Shown: positions 1 through 8,714 of the stretch, one piece after another
How positions within the stretch are numbered: the stretch's first letter is position 1
How the letters are laid out: the number at the start of each line of letters is the position of its first letter
From: an uncultured Tateyamaria sp.
GTDB lineage: Bacteria; Pseudomonadota; Alphaproteobacteria; Rhodobacterales; Rhodobacteraceae
Assembly: GCF_947494755.1 (NCBI RefSeq)
Contig: NZ_CANLVZ010000004.1
Location: forward strand, 1-64,000
Length of the DNA: 64,000 bases
Reading direction: 5' to 3'
Notes under the pieces: generated by a model
What the model was told of the DNA's origin: nothing
Database searches by the model: none
The model's input: only the letters and a program-made list of their open reading frames with translations
Made by a program: the position numbers and the translations under genes

Positions 1-371
1 AAGGGGGCCAGACCGGCCATCTGCGCGTCGCTCAATCAGAAAAGATCAGACATGGTCACCGCCCGGTCTTCCGAACCGCGAACCACGCCACCACGCGGAA
101 ACCAATGGGGGCTGGCCCTAGCGCCGAAGTGAGAAGATCAGCGAGTTTTGCAATAGAACCCTGAATTTTTGAAATCCCATCCCTTTATCGTCAACTAGGT
201 TCTTGTCGGACAATCCGGGAAGTCGAGTTCTTGACAGCAGACAGGATCGAGATTTTGCAACGGTTCAGCGGTGTCACCACTCACGAGATCACTTGCCGGT
301 TGAAAAGATTCGAAACTTGAAGTTTTGACGGCTCCTTTCCCACTCTGAACTGACTTTCGAAGGGCTAAACT
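1..371. other. Non-coding stretch upstream of the barrel-protein gene
   Basis: I see no convincing gene here. The 82-residue minus-strand ORF overlapping its 3' part (195-443) is an antisense ORF with no recognisable features. Around 147-160 the sequence tttgcaatagaacc is, on the other strand, ggttctattgcaaa, which resembles the terminal repeats of IS6-family elements; no transposase accompanies it. The rest is likely the 5' regulatory region of the gene that starts at 372. Confidence 0.4.
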
Positions 372-1778
372 TTGTTTGAAGGTATAGTAAAACTCTTGGT
401 AGCAGTCCTGATTTGCAGTAGCCTGACACCGCATACCGCACACGCTGAAGACATTCGTTTACTCCCAAAAGGAGATGGCAAAGTTAACGCAAGTGGCCGG
501 TTTTCGCTAAATGCGTCAGATGGCCGTGTGAACCTGCAAGCGGAGACCTTTACACCATTTGGCGTTGGTCGAGACAGCGGCTTTTTTATCCATGGCGGCT
601 TAAGTTATTCAAGATTTGACATCAGCGATGTCGTGTCCAAGGGGGGAACAGCATTTGCTGGGCTTGTTTGGCGCAAAGCGATTGATGACACCTGGGTTAT
701 AGGAGCCAATGCATATCTGGATGGCGCATCTGTAGATAATGCCAAAGAGTTTATGTTTGGGTTATCCTTCGGCGCGGAACTGCAACGCATTGGTGCAGCG
801 TCAATCTTTACCGCTGGTGCCAACTACTACCTGCCGCGCGAAGACTATACGGATCCATCTCGTAGGGGCGGTTCAGGTGTGGCACTGCGCGAGGGTTTTG
901 ACGTTTACTCGCGGTACGATTGGTCTCTCAACCCGCTGTGGAATATCGGCGTAGAGGGCGGTGTGTATGATTACAGGGAAACGCGCTTTGCGGAGAGCGA
1001 AGATGGGTGGCGCCTAGAATTACAGGCAAGCAGGTATGGGCTTGGTTCAAATGGGAACGGGCTCACAGGCAAACTGGGGCTACGTTCGAATTGGGATGGG
1101 GATGTGGATTTGGTGGCAGGTCTGCAATATGAAATATCTCTGGGGAGGAAAACCAAGTCGATCTCCTCCGGGCGCCCACCTTTCTGGCGAAGGGAAAAAC
1201 AAACCAAGTCGGCGGCGATAGACGGCGGCAGGCTCGGCAACACGTCAATTGGTGCTCGAAATCCTGTTGTTTTTAAGTCCCGACCGTCTACCGGTCAGAG
1301 ACTCAGACCTCCAACCAGATTTATCGGGTTTGGGTCTTCTCTCGTTGACGTCAGAGAAAAAACGACGACTGTCGCCTCAGCAGCAACCGCCCAACTTCAG
1401 ATTACGTATTTTATCCGATTTCCAGATGGGACCCCAGTTCCAGATAGTATTGGTGCTCCTGACGGATTTGACATTGAGTCGAATGTTGGCGCGTTTGATG
1501 CGACTTTGCTGTCGCTCAATGGAGCAGTCAGCAACTCTTCAGACAATCTAGAACCGCAAAATGTAAGTTTTCAAGTCAGCCGGATTCCAACCGCTTTCGT
1601 GCCCCCTAATTTTCCAGAAGGCCGTATCTTGAGTGGATCAATCAATTGTGTGGATCGTACCAATAGTTCTCTTTCATTTACACAAACATTCTCGTCCAAC
1701 AGTCTGATTCTCCCACTCACAGATGATGATGATTTAGACTGCAATGTCATTTTCATCTTCGATATACTTGCTATCTAG
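372..1778 (+). CDS. Inverse-autotransporter-like outer-membrane beta-barrel protein
   Basis: The 468-residue product starts at a TTG preceded by a GAAGGG Shine-Dalgarno. It has a signal peptide (hydrophobic run at about 5-20, likely cleavage after HTAHA). Residues about 40-255 alternate aromatic/hydrophobic and polar residues with glycines (FFIHGGLSYSRFD, WVIGANAYLDG, LWNIGVEGGVYDY), the pattern of the beta-barrel of intimin/invasin-type inverse autotransporters. The C-terminal 200 residues are Ser/Thr/Asn-rich with two cysteines and could be a short surface passenger. Codon use is more AT-rich than in the neighbours, and an IS3 remnant lies just downstream, so horizontal acquisition is likely. 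The barrel assignment is from pattern only; a generic outer-membrane protein is the alternative. Confidence 0.6.
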   Translation: MFEGIVKLLVAVLICSSLTPHTAHAEDIRLLPKGDGKVNASGRFSLNASDGRVNLQAETFTPFGVGRDSGFFIHGGLSYSRFDISDVVSKGGTAFAGLVWRKAIDDTWVIGANAYLDGASVDNAKEFMFGLSFGAELQRIGAASIFTAGANYYLPREDYTDPSRRGGSGVALREGFDVYSRYDWSLNPLWNIGVEGGVYDYRETRFAESEDGWRLELQASRYGLGSNGNGLTGKLGLRSNWDGDVDLVAGLQYEISLGRKTKSISSGRPPFWRREKQTKSAAIDGGRLGNTSIGARNPVVFKSRPSTGQRLRPPTRFIGFGSSLVDVREKTTTVASAATAQLQITYFIRFPDGTPVPDSIGAPDGFDIESNVGAFDATLLSLNGAVSNSSDNLEPQNVSFQVSRIPTAFVPPNFPEGRILSGSINCVDRTNSSLSFTQTFSSNSLILPLTDDDDLDCNVIFIFDILAI

Positions 1779-1908
1779 TCTGCCTTTGTCCTTCGTCCTA
1801 TAAAATGGGTCATCAGAGCGGCTTGTGCAATCGAGGCTCTGGCTCGTTTGCATGATTGATTATGCTCAATCTCGAGCTTCAGTTTCGCTTTGCACGATCC
1901 GAAAAGCG

Positions 1909-2386
1909 TTAAGGGTCCGCGCGCTTTGCCAAATGATCATAGAACGTGGCTGGGGCAATCGGCTGGACGCGGCAGATTGGCTCGCCCCCATGATCCGCGC
2001 GGTGATCTTCTATGAACCGGATCATCGTTTCAGTGGGCGGTCGAGCTCCGGCTCGCTGCGCGGCGGTCGCCGCTTGCGGCGATAGGAGCGGGGGCAAAAA
2101 ATGCAGATGCTTTGCGCAGGATCTCATTGGCCTGCGTCAACTCACGCACGTCTCGTTCCAGAACTTTCATCTTCCCGACCTGCTCGCGCGTGATACCGCC
2201 GCGCTCACCCCGATCCACTTCGACCTTCTTGAACCAATCATTTAGCGTTTGCGGCGCGCAGCCGATCTTCGATGAAATCTACAGGCTCGCAGACCTGCGG
2301 CTGTCATCCTGACCTCGACTGTCCAAAATCATCCCTACGGCACGTTCGCGCACGTCTGGCGAATACTTGTTCCCTGTCTTCGTCAT
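1909..2386 (-). pseudogene. Decayed IS3-family transposase (orfA with stop, truncated orfB)
   Basis: Read from ATG at 2386, frame 1 gives MTKTGNKYSPDVRERAVGM, then a TAG stop (…RRSASL*), then in the same frame ISSKIGCAPQTLNDWFKKVE and DVRELTQANEILRKASAFFA. This is the classic IS3 OrfA helix-turn-helix plus leucine-zipper end. A shifted frame then encodes the start of OrfB (ETMIRFIEDHRADHGGEPIC, then a FYDHLAKRADP stretch), ending at TAA 1909. The integrase core with its DDE residues is absent. The element therefore carries a nonsense mutation and has lost most of OrfB, so it cannot transpose. The upstream 2387-2430 segment (rev-comp ggaggctccaactcctgaat) probably contains the element's left end. 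Confidence 0.85.
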
Positions 2387-2528
2387 GATGCTCCATCCTA
2401 TTCAGGAGTTGGAGCCTCCGGCAAACACGGCGCGGTTCGGCTTCGTCCCGCTTAGCTGTCCTGATCCGCAAAGGCGGGCCAAGCAGGCCCACCGATCGGC
2501 GCAGCTTTCTATCACGACTTTAGCAAGA
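2387..2528. other. Residual IS end / intergenic spacer
   Basis: No gene seen. The first about 45 bases are probably the terminal region of the IS3 remnant, because they sit immediately 5' of orfA. The remainder has no supported feature. Confidence 0.3.
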
Positions 2529-2696
2529 TTATTGTGGCTCCAAAGAGCGGAGCGCCTGAATCTTGAGGGTCTTCCACTCTTCTGCCGTGTTCTGGCGCTG
2601 ATCGGAAGATTTGGCAGCCTGATTGCCCAATGCGGTTTGACGCATCAGCTCGAACAAGCGCATGTGGCGGGGCGGGTTGGATATGTCATTGCTCAT
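2529..2696 (-). CDS. Possible 55-residue protein, unknown function
   Basis: This ORF is too short for the supplied track. It reads MSNDISNPPRHMRLFELMRQ, continues with polar, protein-like sequence (SSDQRQNTAEEWKTLKIQAL), and ends in a TAA stop. It is on the same strand as the GlxA-type regulator and begins 67 bases after that gene's stop, so it could be co-transcribed with it. There is no good Shine-Dalgarno before the ATG. In-frame sequence upstream (GLKPTVETVV) also looks protein-like, ahead of a TGA. It may therefore be the surviving C-terminal part of a larger gene truncated by the IS insertion. Not recognised. Confidence 0.35.
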   Translation of the reverse strand: MSNDISNPPRHMRLFELMRQTALGNQAAKSSDQRQNTAEEWKTLKIQALRSLEPQ

Positions 2697-2763
2697 GACC
2701 ACGGTTTCTACCGTGGGTTTCAGGCCAATCTTGGGTCAGGGCGTGGCGATCCTGGGGCAGGCG

Positions 2764-3768
2764 CTAAATCGACAGGCGCGCGGCGTGGGTGCCACGTTCG
2801 CGGTAAGGTGTGGTGTCGTAATGCGCGCGGTAACATTTGGAAAAATGCGAGGGACTGGCAAAGCCGCAGGCCAGAGCGACATTGATCACGCTCATGTCGG
2901 TCTGCATCAGCAGGTTGCGCGCCTTTTGCAGCCGCAATTCCATGTAATACCGCTTGGGTGAGCGGTTGAGATAGCGGCGGAACAGGCGCTCAAGCTGGCG
3001 GGTGGACATGCCGACGTCCTTGGCGAGGATCGAAGGGCTGATCGGCTCTTCGATATTTTGTTCCATGATCTGAATGACCTGGCTGAGTTTTGGGTGGCGC
3101 ACGCCGATCCGGGTGGGCACTGAAAGACGTTGCGTGTCCTGATCGGTGCGGATCGAGGAATAGATCAGTTGATCCGCCACCGCATTGGCCAGATGTTCGT
3201 CGTGATCATCCGCAATCAGCTTGAGCATCAGGTCAATGGACGAGGTGCCGCCCGCCGTGGTCAGCCGCTTTTCATCCACCACGAAGACAGATTTGGTCAA
3301 CTCGACCTCTTGGAACTCTTCGGCAAAGCTGTCCTGATTCTCCCAATGGATCGTGGCACGCTTGCCGTCCAGCAGACCGGCCTTGGCCAGCGTATAGGCG
3401 GCAGTACACAGACCGGCGACAGGCACACCCTTGCGCGCCTCCCGACGCAGCCAGCCAAGCAGGCGCCTGGTCGTGGCCTCTTGGACATCGATGCCCGAGC
3501 AGATCATGATCACATCGTCGCGCCCGATCTCGTCGAGATCACCGTCCAGCCTGAACCCCGTCCCGGCAGAGCAATAAGCGACATCGCCCCCCTCACCAAT
3601 GGTGCGCCAGGTGTAAATCTCGCGCTCGGCCATGCGATTGGCGATGCGCAGGCTCTCGAGGGCTGCAGCGAAACTCAGCAAGGTGAAATTTTCAAGCAGA
3701 ACAAAGACGAAATGCCTTGGCTTATCGATCTCTTGAGGAATCTGGGTGGCCGGGCGCGGGGTCGACAT
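2764..3768 (-). CDS. GlxA-family AraC-type transcriptional regulator
   Basis: The 334-residue product has an N-terminal DJ-1/PfpI-like (class I glutamine amidotransferase fold) sensor domain, about 18-190, with FVFVLLENFTLLSFAAALES and the nucleophile-elbow-like AGLCTAAYTLA. A C-terminal AraC double helix-turn-helix follows at about 235-325 (LAKDVGMSTRQLERLFRRYL and VALACGFASPSHFSKCYRAH). This architecture is that of GlxA/GbdR/CdhR regulators, several of which control choline, glycine betaine or carnitine catabolism; the ligand here is not deducible. It is transcribed divergently from the DAHP synthase gene, with the shared promoter region at 3769-3955. Confidence 0.85.
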   Translation of the reverse strand: MSTPRPATQIPQEIDKPRHFVFVLLENFTLLSFAAALESLRIANRMAEREIYTWRTIGEGGDVAYCSAGTGFRLDGDLDEIGRDDVIMICSGIDVQEATTRRLLGWLRREARKGVPVAGLCTAAYTLAKAGLLDGKRATIHWENQDSFAEEFQEVELTKSVFVVDEKRLTTAGGTSSIDLMLKLIADDHDEHLANAVADQLIYSSIRTDQDTQRLSVPTRIGVRHPKLSQVIQIMEQNIEEPISPSILAKDVGMSTRQLERLFRRYLNRSPKRYYMELRLQKARNLLMQTDMSVINVALACGFASPSHFSKCYRAHYDTTPYRERGTHAARLSI

Positions 3769-3955
3769 CGCGGCAATGTTCCTGGGTTAATGGGCGATCT
3801 TTCAAAAACGCCTCTTATTTCAGCCTGATGCGGAGCATGACCACGCGCCAAACCCTACGTCAAGGGGGCGTATTTGTGATATGGTCACGGGGTCGTGCCT
3901 TTTGTATAGAGAGGCCGCGATGATGAGATCGCTAACATTTTTGCGGAGAGAGACG

Positions 3956-5329
3956 ATGAGCAATTGGACAAAATCTGACTGGCGCGCCAAGCCCCGGATC
4001 CAGATGCCCGATTATACCGATGCTGCGGCCCTGAACGCGGTTGAGGCGCAGCTCTCCAAATATCCACCGCTGGTCTTCGCGGGTGAAGCACGTCGGCTGA
4101 AGAAGCATTTGGCCGATGCGTCGCGTGGCGACGCCTTTTTGTTGCAGGGCGGGGATTGCGCCGAGGCGTTCGACCAGTTCAGCGCCGACAGCATCCGTGA
4201 TACGTTCAAGGTCATGCTGCAGATGGCGATGGTCCTGACATACGGGGCCAAGGTGCCGGTGATCAAACTGGGCCGCATGGCCGGTCAATTCGCCAAGCCC
4301 CGCTCGGCCCCGACCGAAACAATCAACGGTGTGGAATTGCCCAGCTACCGCGGTGACATCATCAACGAGCTGGACTTCACACCAGAGGCCCGCATCCCCG
4401 ACCCGGCCAAGATGTTGCAGGCCTATACCCAGGCGGCTGCCACGCTGAACCTGCTGCGCGCCTTTTCGACGGGTGGTTTTGCAGACATGAACATGGTCCA
4501 TTCCTGGACGCTCGGCTTTGCCGATGGGGCGGAAACCAACCGCTACAGCGAGATTGCCGCGCGCATTCAGGACACCATCGACTTTATGGCCGCCGCAGGC
4601 ATTGACGCCGACACCACCCATGAGTTTTCGACCGTCGAGTTCTACACCAGCCACGAATCCCTGCTGCTGGAATACGAAGAGGCGCTGACACGGATTGATT
4701 CGACCTCCGGCAAGTGGCTTGCAGGTTCGGGTCACATGATCTGGATCGGCGACCGGACCCGCCAGCCGGACGGGGCGCATGTCGAATTTGCCAGCGGCGT
4801 GCAGAACCCGATTGGCCTCAAGTGCGGGCCGACCATGACGTCTGATGACCTCAAGGCGCTGATGGCCAAATTGAACCCCGAAAACGAAGCGGGCCGTTTG
4901 ACCCTGATCGCCCGTTTCGGGGCAGGGGCCGTGGGCGAACATCTGCCCCGCCTGATCAACACGGTGCGCGAAGAAGGTGCTAACGTGGTCTGGGTTTGCG
5001 ACGCGATGCACGGCAACACGATCAAATCGTCGACCGGTTACAAGACGCGGCCCTTTGACTCTGTGTTGCGCGAAGTGCGCGAGTTCTTCGGGGTTCACGC
5101 AGCCGAGGGCACCACCCCCGGTGGTGTGCATTTCGAGATGACGGGCCAGGACGTGACCGAATGCACCGGCGGCGTGCGTGCCGTGACAGATGAGGACCTG
5201 AGCGACCGGTATCACACGGCCTGCGATCCGCGCCTCAACGCGTCGCAATCGCTGGAACTGGCGTTCCTCGTCGCCGAAGAGCTGTCCAACCTGCGCAACA
5301 CACGTGGCAAGGCGCGCGCAGCCAGTTAA
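3956..5329 (+). CDS. Class II 3-deoxy-7-phosphoheptulonate (DAHP) synthase
   Basis: Condenses phosphoenolpyruvate and erythrose 4-phosphate in the first step of the shikimate pathway. The 457-residue length and motifs match the plant/mycobacterial-type class II enzyme: MPDYTD near the start, [39 protein letters not shown], and [17 protein letters not shown] chose ATG 3956 because GGAGAGAGACG precedes it and the protein then begins [13 protein letters not shown] as expected. The longer track ORF from 3881 adds a non-family N-terminus. It is a single gene followed directly by a strong terminator. Confidence 0.95.
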   Translation: MSNWTKSDWRAKPRIQMPDYTDAAALNAVEAQLSKYPPLVFAGEARRLKKHLADASRGDAFLLQGGDCAEAFDQFSADSIRDTFKVMLQMAMVLTYGAKVPVIKLGRMAGQFAKPRSAPTETINGVELPSYRGDIINELDFTPEARIPDPAKMLQAYTQAAATLNLLRAFSTGGFADMNMVHSWTLGFADGAETNRYSEIAARIQDTIDFMAAAGIDADTTHEFSTVEFYTSHESLLLEYEEALTRIDSTSGKWLAGSGHMIWIGDRTRQPDGAHVEFASGVQNPIGLKCGPTMTSDDLKALMAKLNPENEAGRLTLIARFGAGAVGEHLPRLINTVREEGANVVWVCDAMHGNTIKSSTGYKTRPFDSVLREVREFFGVHAAEGTTPGGVHFEMTGQDVTECTGGVRAVTDEDLSDRYHTACDPRLNASQSLELAFLVAEELSNLRNTRGKARAAS

Positions 5330-5354
5330 GCCCGTCTTCGAACAGAAAAAAGGC

Positions 5355-5389
5355 CTCCCGACGGCGTTGTCGGGAGTCTCTTTTCCTTT
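5355..5389. terminator. Bidirectional rho-independent terminator
   Basis: The perfect 8-bp stem CTCCCGAC/GTCGGGAG with loop ggcgtt is followed by tctcttttccttt on the plus strand. On the minus strand the same stem is followed by gccttttttctg. It therefore serves both the DAHP synthase gene and the convergent PAS-protein gene that ends at 5403. Confidence 0.85.
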
Positions 5390-5402
5390 AAATATCGGTT
5401 AT

Positions 5403-6104
5403 TTAGTCGTCGTTCTTAACAACACGCAAATATGGGACATCCGGGCGCGGCGTGTGGGATTTGAAGGCTGCGGCAGACTCTGCCAGACCGTCCACGTATC
5501 CAGCTCGCTGCTGTGCGGTCTGCGGTGCGCTTTTGGGTGGTGCAGGCACGGTTGATGGGGCGGAGATGGGCCGAATTTTCGCACCCACCACGTCAAAGCG
5601 GCGGGGCGTATGACCAACCTCACCTTGTGCGATCATGCAGCCCAACACACGGCTGACATCGCCAAGGTCACTCTTGAGCGGCAACAGCAACATGCGCGCA
5701 TCCAGATGCGGCTTGGTGGCGCTGGTTTCAGCGTTCATGCGCAATTCGCAGACGGCAGGGCGCTGACATACGTCCTCGATCACATCATTGATCTGGCGGC
5801 GACAGGGGGGCGTGATCAGCGAGGTCAGCGGCATACCGCGCACCTCCATGCCCATGAGGTCGCTCAGATGGCTGCCCGCAATACGGATGCGGGCCATGCC
5901 GGGGGCAATCCGTTCCAGAACGAATGTGTATTCCAGCGCCGTTTCGATGCCGCGAGGATCAATCTCGGATCGCTTCGGCATGAGGCGGGCACCGCGCAAG
6001 CCTTCCCAATAGGCCTCGACCTGGGAAATGGCGGAATATCCAACTTCTGCGCGAAACTCTGTCATAGCTACGATAGTGTGCGGGTTAAGGTCTGATTTGT
6101 CCAT
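5403..6104 (-). CDS. PAS_5-type PAS-domain protein
   Basis: The 233-residue soluble protein's N-terminal about 150 residues fit the PAS_5 (PF07310-like) domain frequent in Rhodobacterales: AYWEGLRGARLMPKRSEIDP, then LEYTFVLERIAPGMARIRIAG and GMEVRGMPLTSLI. The C-terminal part is a proline/alanine-rich linker ending RPDVPYLRVVKNDD. No effector domain follows the PAS fold, so its role is unknown; proteins of this kind are usually annotated only by domain. It converges on the DAHP synthase gene and shares its terminator. Confidence 0.8.
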   Translation of the reverse strand: MDKSDLNPHTIVAMTEFRAEVGYSAISQVEAYWEGLRGARLMPKRSEIDPRGIETALEYTFVLERIAPGMARIRIAGSHLSDLMGMEVRGMPLTSLITPPCRRQINDVIEDVCQRPAVCELRMNAETSATKPHLDARMLLLPLKSDLGDVSRVLGCMIAQGEVGHTPRRFDVVGAKIRPISAPSTVPAPPKSAPQTAQQRAGYVDGLAESAAAFKSHTPRPDVPYLRVVKNDD

Positions 6105-6300
6105 CGCTTGCGTCTTTCACTCGTTATTCAAACCCGATCCGGGCCGTTGGTTCCTCAACTGAGTGCGACATGTATCAAATTTACAGCGGATTTCGCGCCA
6201 AATCCTAACAATTGGTTAACCTTCCCGGCGCACGGGACGACGGGGCGGCCGTGCAGGCTTTGGCTTGCTTGGGTGCGGCGATGGGCCTAAACGCGTGAGC

Positions 6301-7215
6301 ATGAGCGACAAAACCACTCCGACCCCGTTGCGTTCGATGACCGGCTTTGCGGCTGGTACGGGTGCGATGGATCCGTTCCGCTGGTCGTGGGACATAAGAT
6401 GTGTGAACGGCAAGGGGCTGGATGTGCGCCTGCGCGTGCCCGACTGGATTGATGGGCTTGAGGCCGCCGCCCGCCCCATGGTTGCCGCCCACGCGCACCG
6501 GGGCAACGTGACACTGTCGCTGCGCGTCACCCGCGATGATGCGGTGGCCGCTGTGTCCCTGAACACCGCCCAGATGCAAGCCATGGTGCAGGCCCTGCTC
6601 GAGATCGAGGCCGAGGCGATGGAACAGGGCCTGTCATTGGCCCCGTCCCGCGCCAGCGACATTGCCGCCATGCGCGGTGTCATCGAACAAACCGTGGCGC
6701 AGGATGATCCCGCGCCCTTGCGCGCTTCGCTGCTTGCCGATCTGCCGGCACTTCTTGAGGCGTTTGATGCGATGCGCACCGCCGAAGGGGCCGCGTTGAC
6801 CGAAGTATTGACCGGCCAACTGGCCCAGATTGCGACCCTGACGGATGAGGCTGCCGCACTGGCCGAGGCGCGCAAGTCCGAAGTCGCTGAAACGCTCAAC
6901 CGGAACCTTGCGCGCGTCTTGGCGAACGCCGATGCCGCAGACCCGGACCGTGTCGCGCAGGAACTTGCACTGCTGGCCGTCAAGGCCGACGTGACCGAAG
7001 AGATCGACCGTCTGCACGCCCATGTCCATGCCGCACACGGGTTGATCGGGCAGGGCGGGGCCGTGGGGCGCAAGCTCGACTTTCTGATGCAGGAATTCAA
7101 CCGCGAGGCCAACACGCTGTGCTCAAAGGCGCAGAATGCCGAGTTGACCCGCGTGGGCCTCGCCCTCAAGGCGCTGATCGATCAGATGCGCGAACAAGTT
7201 CAGAACGTGGAATAA
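6301..7215 (+). CDS. yicC: YicC-family endoribonuclease-like protein
   Basis: The 304-residue product begins RSMTGFAAG, the invariant YicC opening. It contains [19 protein letters not shown], and ends in the DUF1732-type C-terminal block ([19 protein letters not shown], then [22 protein letters not shown]). YicC-type proteins are RNases implicated in sRNA turnover in E. coli. ATG 6301 is chosen over the TTG-started track ORF at 6265, whose extra residues are not family-like. gmk starts four bases after its stop, a conserved yicC-gmk pairing that supports co-transcription. Confidence 0.92.
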   Translation: MSDKTTPTPLRSMTGFAAGTGAMDPFRWSWDIRCVNGKGLDVRLRVPDWIDGLEAAARPMVAAHAHRGNVTLSLRVTRDDAVAAVSLNTAQMQAMVQALLEIEAEAMEQGLSLAPSRASDIAAMRGVIEQTVAQDDPAPLRASLLADLPALLEAFDAMRTAEGAALTEVLTGQLAQIATLTDEAAALAEARKSEVAETLNRNLARVLANADAADPDRVAQELALLAVKADVTEEIDRLHAHVHAAHGLIGQGGAVGRKLDFLMQEFNREANTLCSKAQNAELTRVGLALKALIDQMREQVQNVE

Positions 7216-7219
7216 GACT

Positions 7220-7867
7220 ATGACCGCCCCCAATCGCCGCGGCCTTTTGATCATACTGTCGTCGCCTTCAGGAGCCGGGAAAAGCACCCTCGCGGGCCGT
7301 TTGCGCCAATGGGACAATGATCTGGCCTTTTCCGTATCGGCCACCACCCGCGCGCCCCGTCCGGGCGAAGTGGACGGCGAACATTACCGCTTTATTCCCG
7401 AGGCCACCTTCAAAGCCCACGTCGCAGATGGTGAAATGCTGGAACATGCGCATGTGTTCGGCAATTTCTACGGCTCGCCCAAGGGGCCTGTCTCGAAAGC
7501 CATCGAAAGCGGCTGTGACGTGCTCTTTGACATCGACTGGCAAGGCGCACAGCAGATCCGCAATTCGGATCTGGGCCAGCACACCCTTTCGATCTTTATC
7601 CTGCCGCCCTCCATCACCGAATTGCACCGCCGTCTGGTCAATCGCGCCCAGGACAGCGCCGATGTGATCGACAAGCGGATGCGCAAAAGCTGGGACGAGA
7701 TCAGCCGGTGGGACAGCTATGATTATGTGCTTGTGAACGATGACCTTGACGAGACAGAGGCTCAACTCAAGACCATCATCAGCGCCACCCGCCTGCGCCG
7801 CGAACAACAACCCCAGTTGAACGACCACGTACGCACCTTGCAAACCCAGTTCGAGGAGTTGACATGA
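7220..7867 (+). CDS. gmk: Guanylate kinase
   Basis: Phosphorylates GMP/dGMP to the diphosphate using ATP. The 215-residue product has the P-loop [11 protein letters not shown] at about 12-22, the GMP-binding [18 protein letters not shown], and [11 protein letters not shown]. The length is typical (205-215). It lies between yicC and the gamma carbonic anhydrase gene, overlapping the latter by four bases (ATGA). Confidence 0.97.
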   Translation: MTAPNRRGLLIILSSPSGAGKSTLAGRLRQWDNDLAFSVSATTRAPRPGEVDGEHYRFIPEATFKAHVADGEMLEHAHVFGNFYGSPKGPVSKAIESGCDVLFDIDWQGAQQIRNSDLGQHTLSIFILPPSITELHRRLVNRAQDSADVIDKRMRKSWDEISRWDSYDYVLVNDDLDETEAQLKTIISATRLRREQQPQLNDHVRTLQTQFEELT

Positions 7868-8391
7868 CCCTATATGCCTTGGGCGATCACCGCCCTCAGA
7901 TTGCCGCTGACACATGGGTGGCCCCGGATGCCAACCTGATCGGTCAAGTTGTGCTGGAAGAGGCCGCAAGCGTCTGGTTTGGCTGCACGATCCGCGCCGA
8001 TCACGAGGAAATCCGTATCGGCGCGGGCAGCAATGTGCAGGAAAACTGCGTGATGCATATCGACATGGGCTTTCCGCTGACCATCGGCGCGGGCTGCACC
8101 ATCGGGCACAAGGTCATGCTGCATGGCTGCACCATCGGCGACAATTCCCTGATCGGGATGGGTGCCACGGTGCTGAACGGGGCGCGTATCGGCAAGAACT
8201 GCCTGATCGGCGCGGGGGCACTGATCACCGAAGGCAAGGAGATCCCGGACGGCTCGCTTGTGATGGGCGTGCCGGGCAAGGTGGTGCGCGCGTTGGACGA
8301 ACAGGCCATCCAGAGCCTGCGCGCCTCGGCGCTGCATTATCAGGAAAACATGCGGCGCTTTCGCGACGAGATGACCGAGGTGATTGGCTGA
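7864..8391 (+). CDS. Gamma carbonic anhydrase / hexapeptide-repeat protein
   Basis: The 175-residue product is built of left-handed beta-helix hexapeptide repeats ([55 protein letters not shown]). The histidines in MHID and GHKVMLHG are at the zinc-ligand positions of YrdA/PaaY/CaiE-like gamma-class proteins. Such proteins may hydrate CO2 or be structural; activity cannot be judged here. It overlaps gmk upstream by four bases and the next gene by one base, so translation is probably coupled. Confidence 0.9.
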   Translation: MTLYALGDHRPQIAADTWVAPDANLIGQVVLEEAASVWFGCTIRADHEEIRIGAGSNVQENCVMHIDMGFPLTIGAGCTIGHKVMLHGCTIGDNSLIGMGATVLNGARIGKNCLIGAGALITEGKEIPDGSLVMGVPGKVVRALDEQAIQSLRASALHYQENMRRFRDEMTEVIG

Positions 8392-8714
8392 TGCCCCATT
8401 GTGAACTCCATTATTCCAATGACTTGGACATCGACGTTGATGCGATCCTTGCTGACGTCGAAGCGATCATTCTGGCCCACGATGCCGGATCGGGCGAAAC
8501 CAAGGGGCGCGCCTATCCCGCACCGCATTTCCGACACACCAACTTCAAGGCGTCTCTGTCGCTGCTGCCCAAACCCCACCGGGACGCGCAATTCGTGGCC
8601 GCGTTACAGCGTGGTATCGTGACTGCGATCAAGGCACACCTGCCGCGCCCATGCTGGATGAGCATCGACATCGCGTTCTCCGGCCCCGGCTATCACACGG
8701 AGTTGCTGGAATGA
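8391..8714 (+). CDS. 5-carboxymethyl-2-hydroxymuconate isomerase-like tautomerase
   Basis: The 107-residue protein begins [13 protein letters not shown]. The proline directly after the initiator Met is the catalytic base of the tautomerase/CHMI superfamily, and PHCELHYS is the CHMI (PF02962-type) start. The C-terminus has the family's CWMSIDI..SGPGYHTELLE strand. No homoprotocatechuate pathway genes are nearby, so its substrate is uncertain. The track ORF from 7914 is a longer frame with a false start. Stop/start overlaps with both neighbours place it in the gmk operon. Confidence 0.75.
   Translation: MPHCELHYSNDLDIDVDAILADVEAIILAHDAGSGETKGRAYPAPHFRHTNFKASLSLLPKPHRDAQFVAALQRGIVTAIKAHLPRPCWMSIDIAFSGPGYHTELLE

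Noticed and set aside
3932-5248. 438-residue minus-strand ORF opposite the DAHP synthase gene
   Set aside because: It is exactly antisense to a well-supported gene, has biased His/Gly/Arg composition and no motif; a GC-rich shadow.
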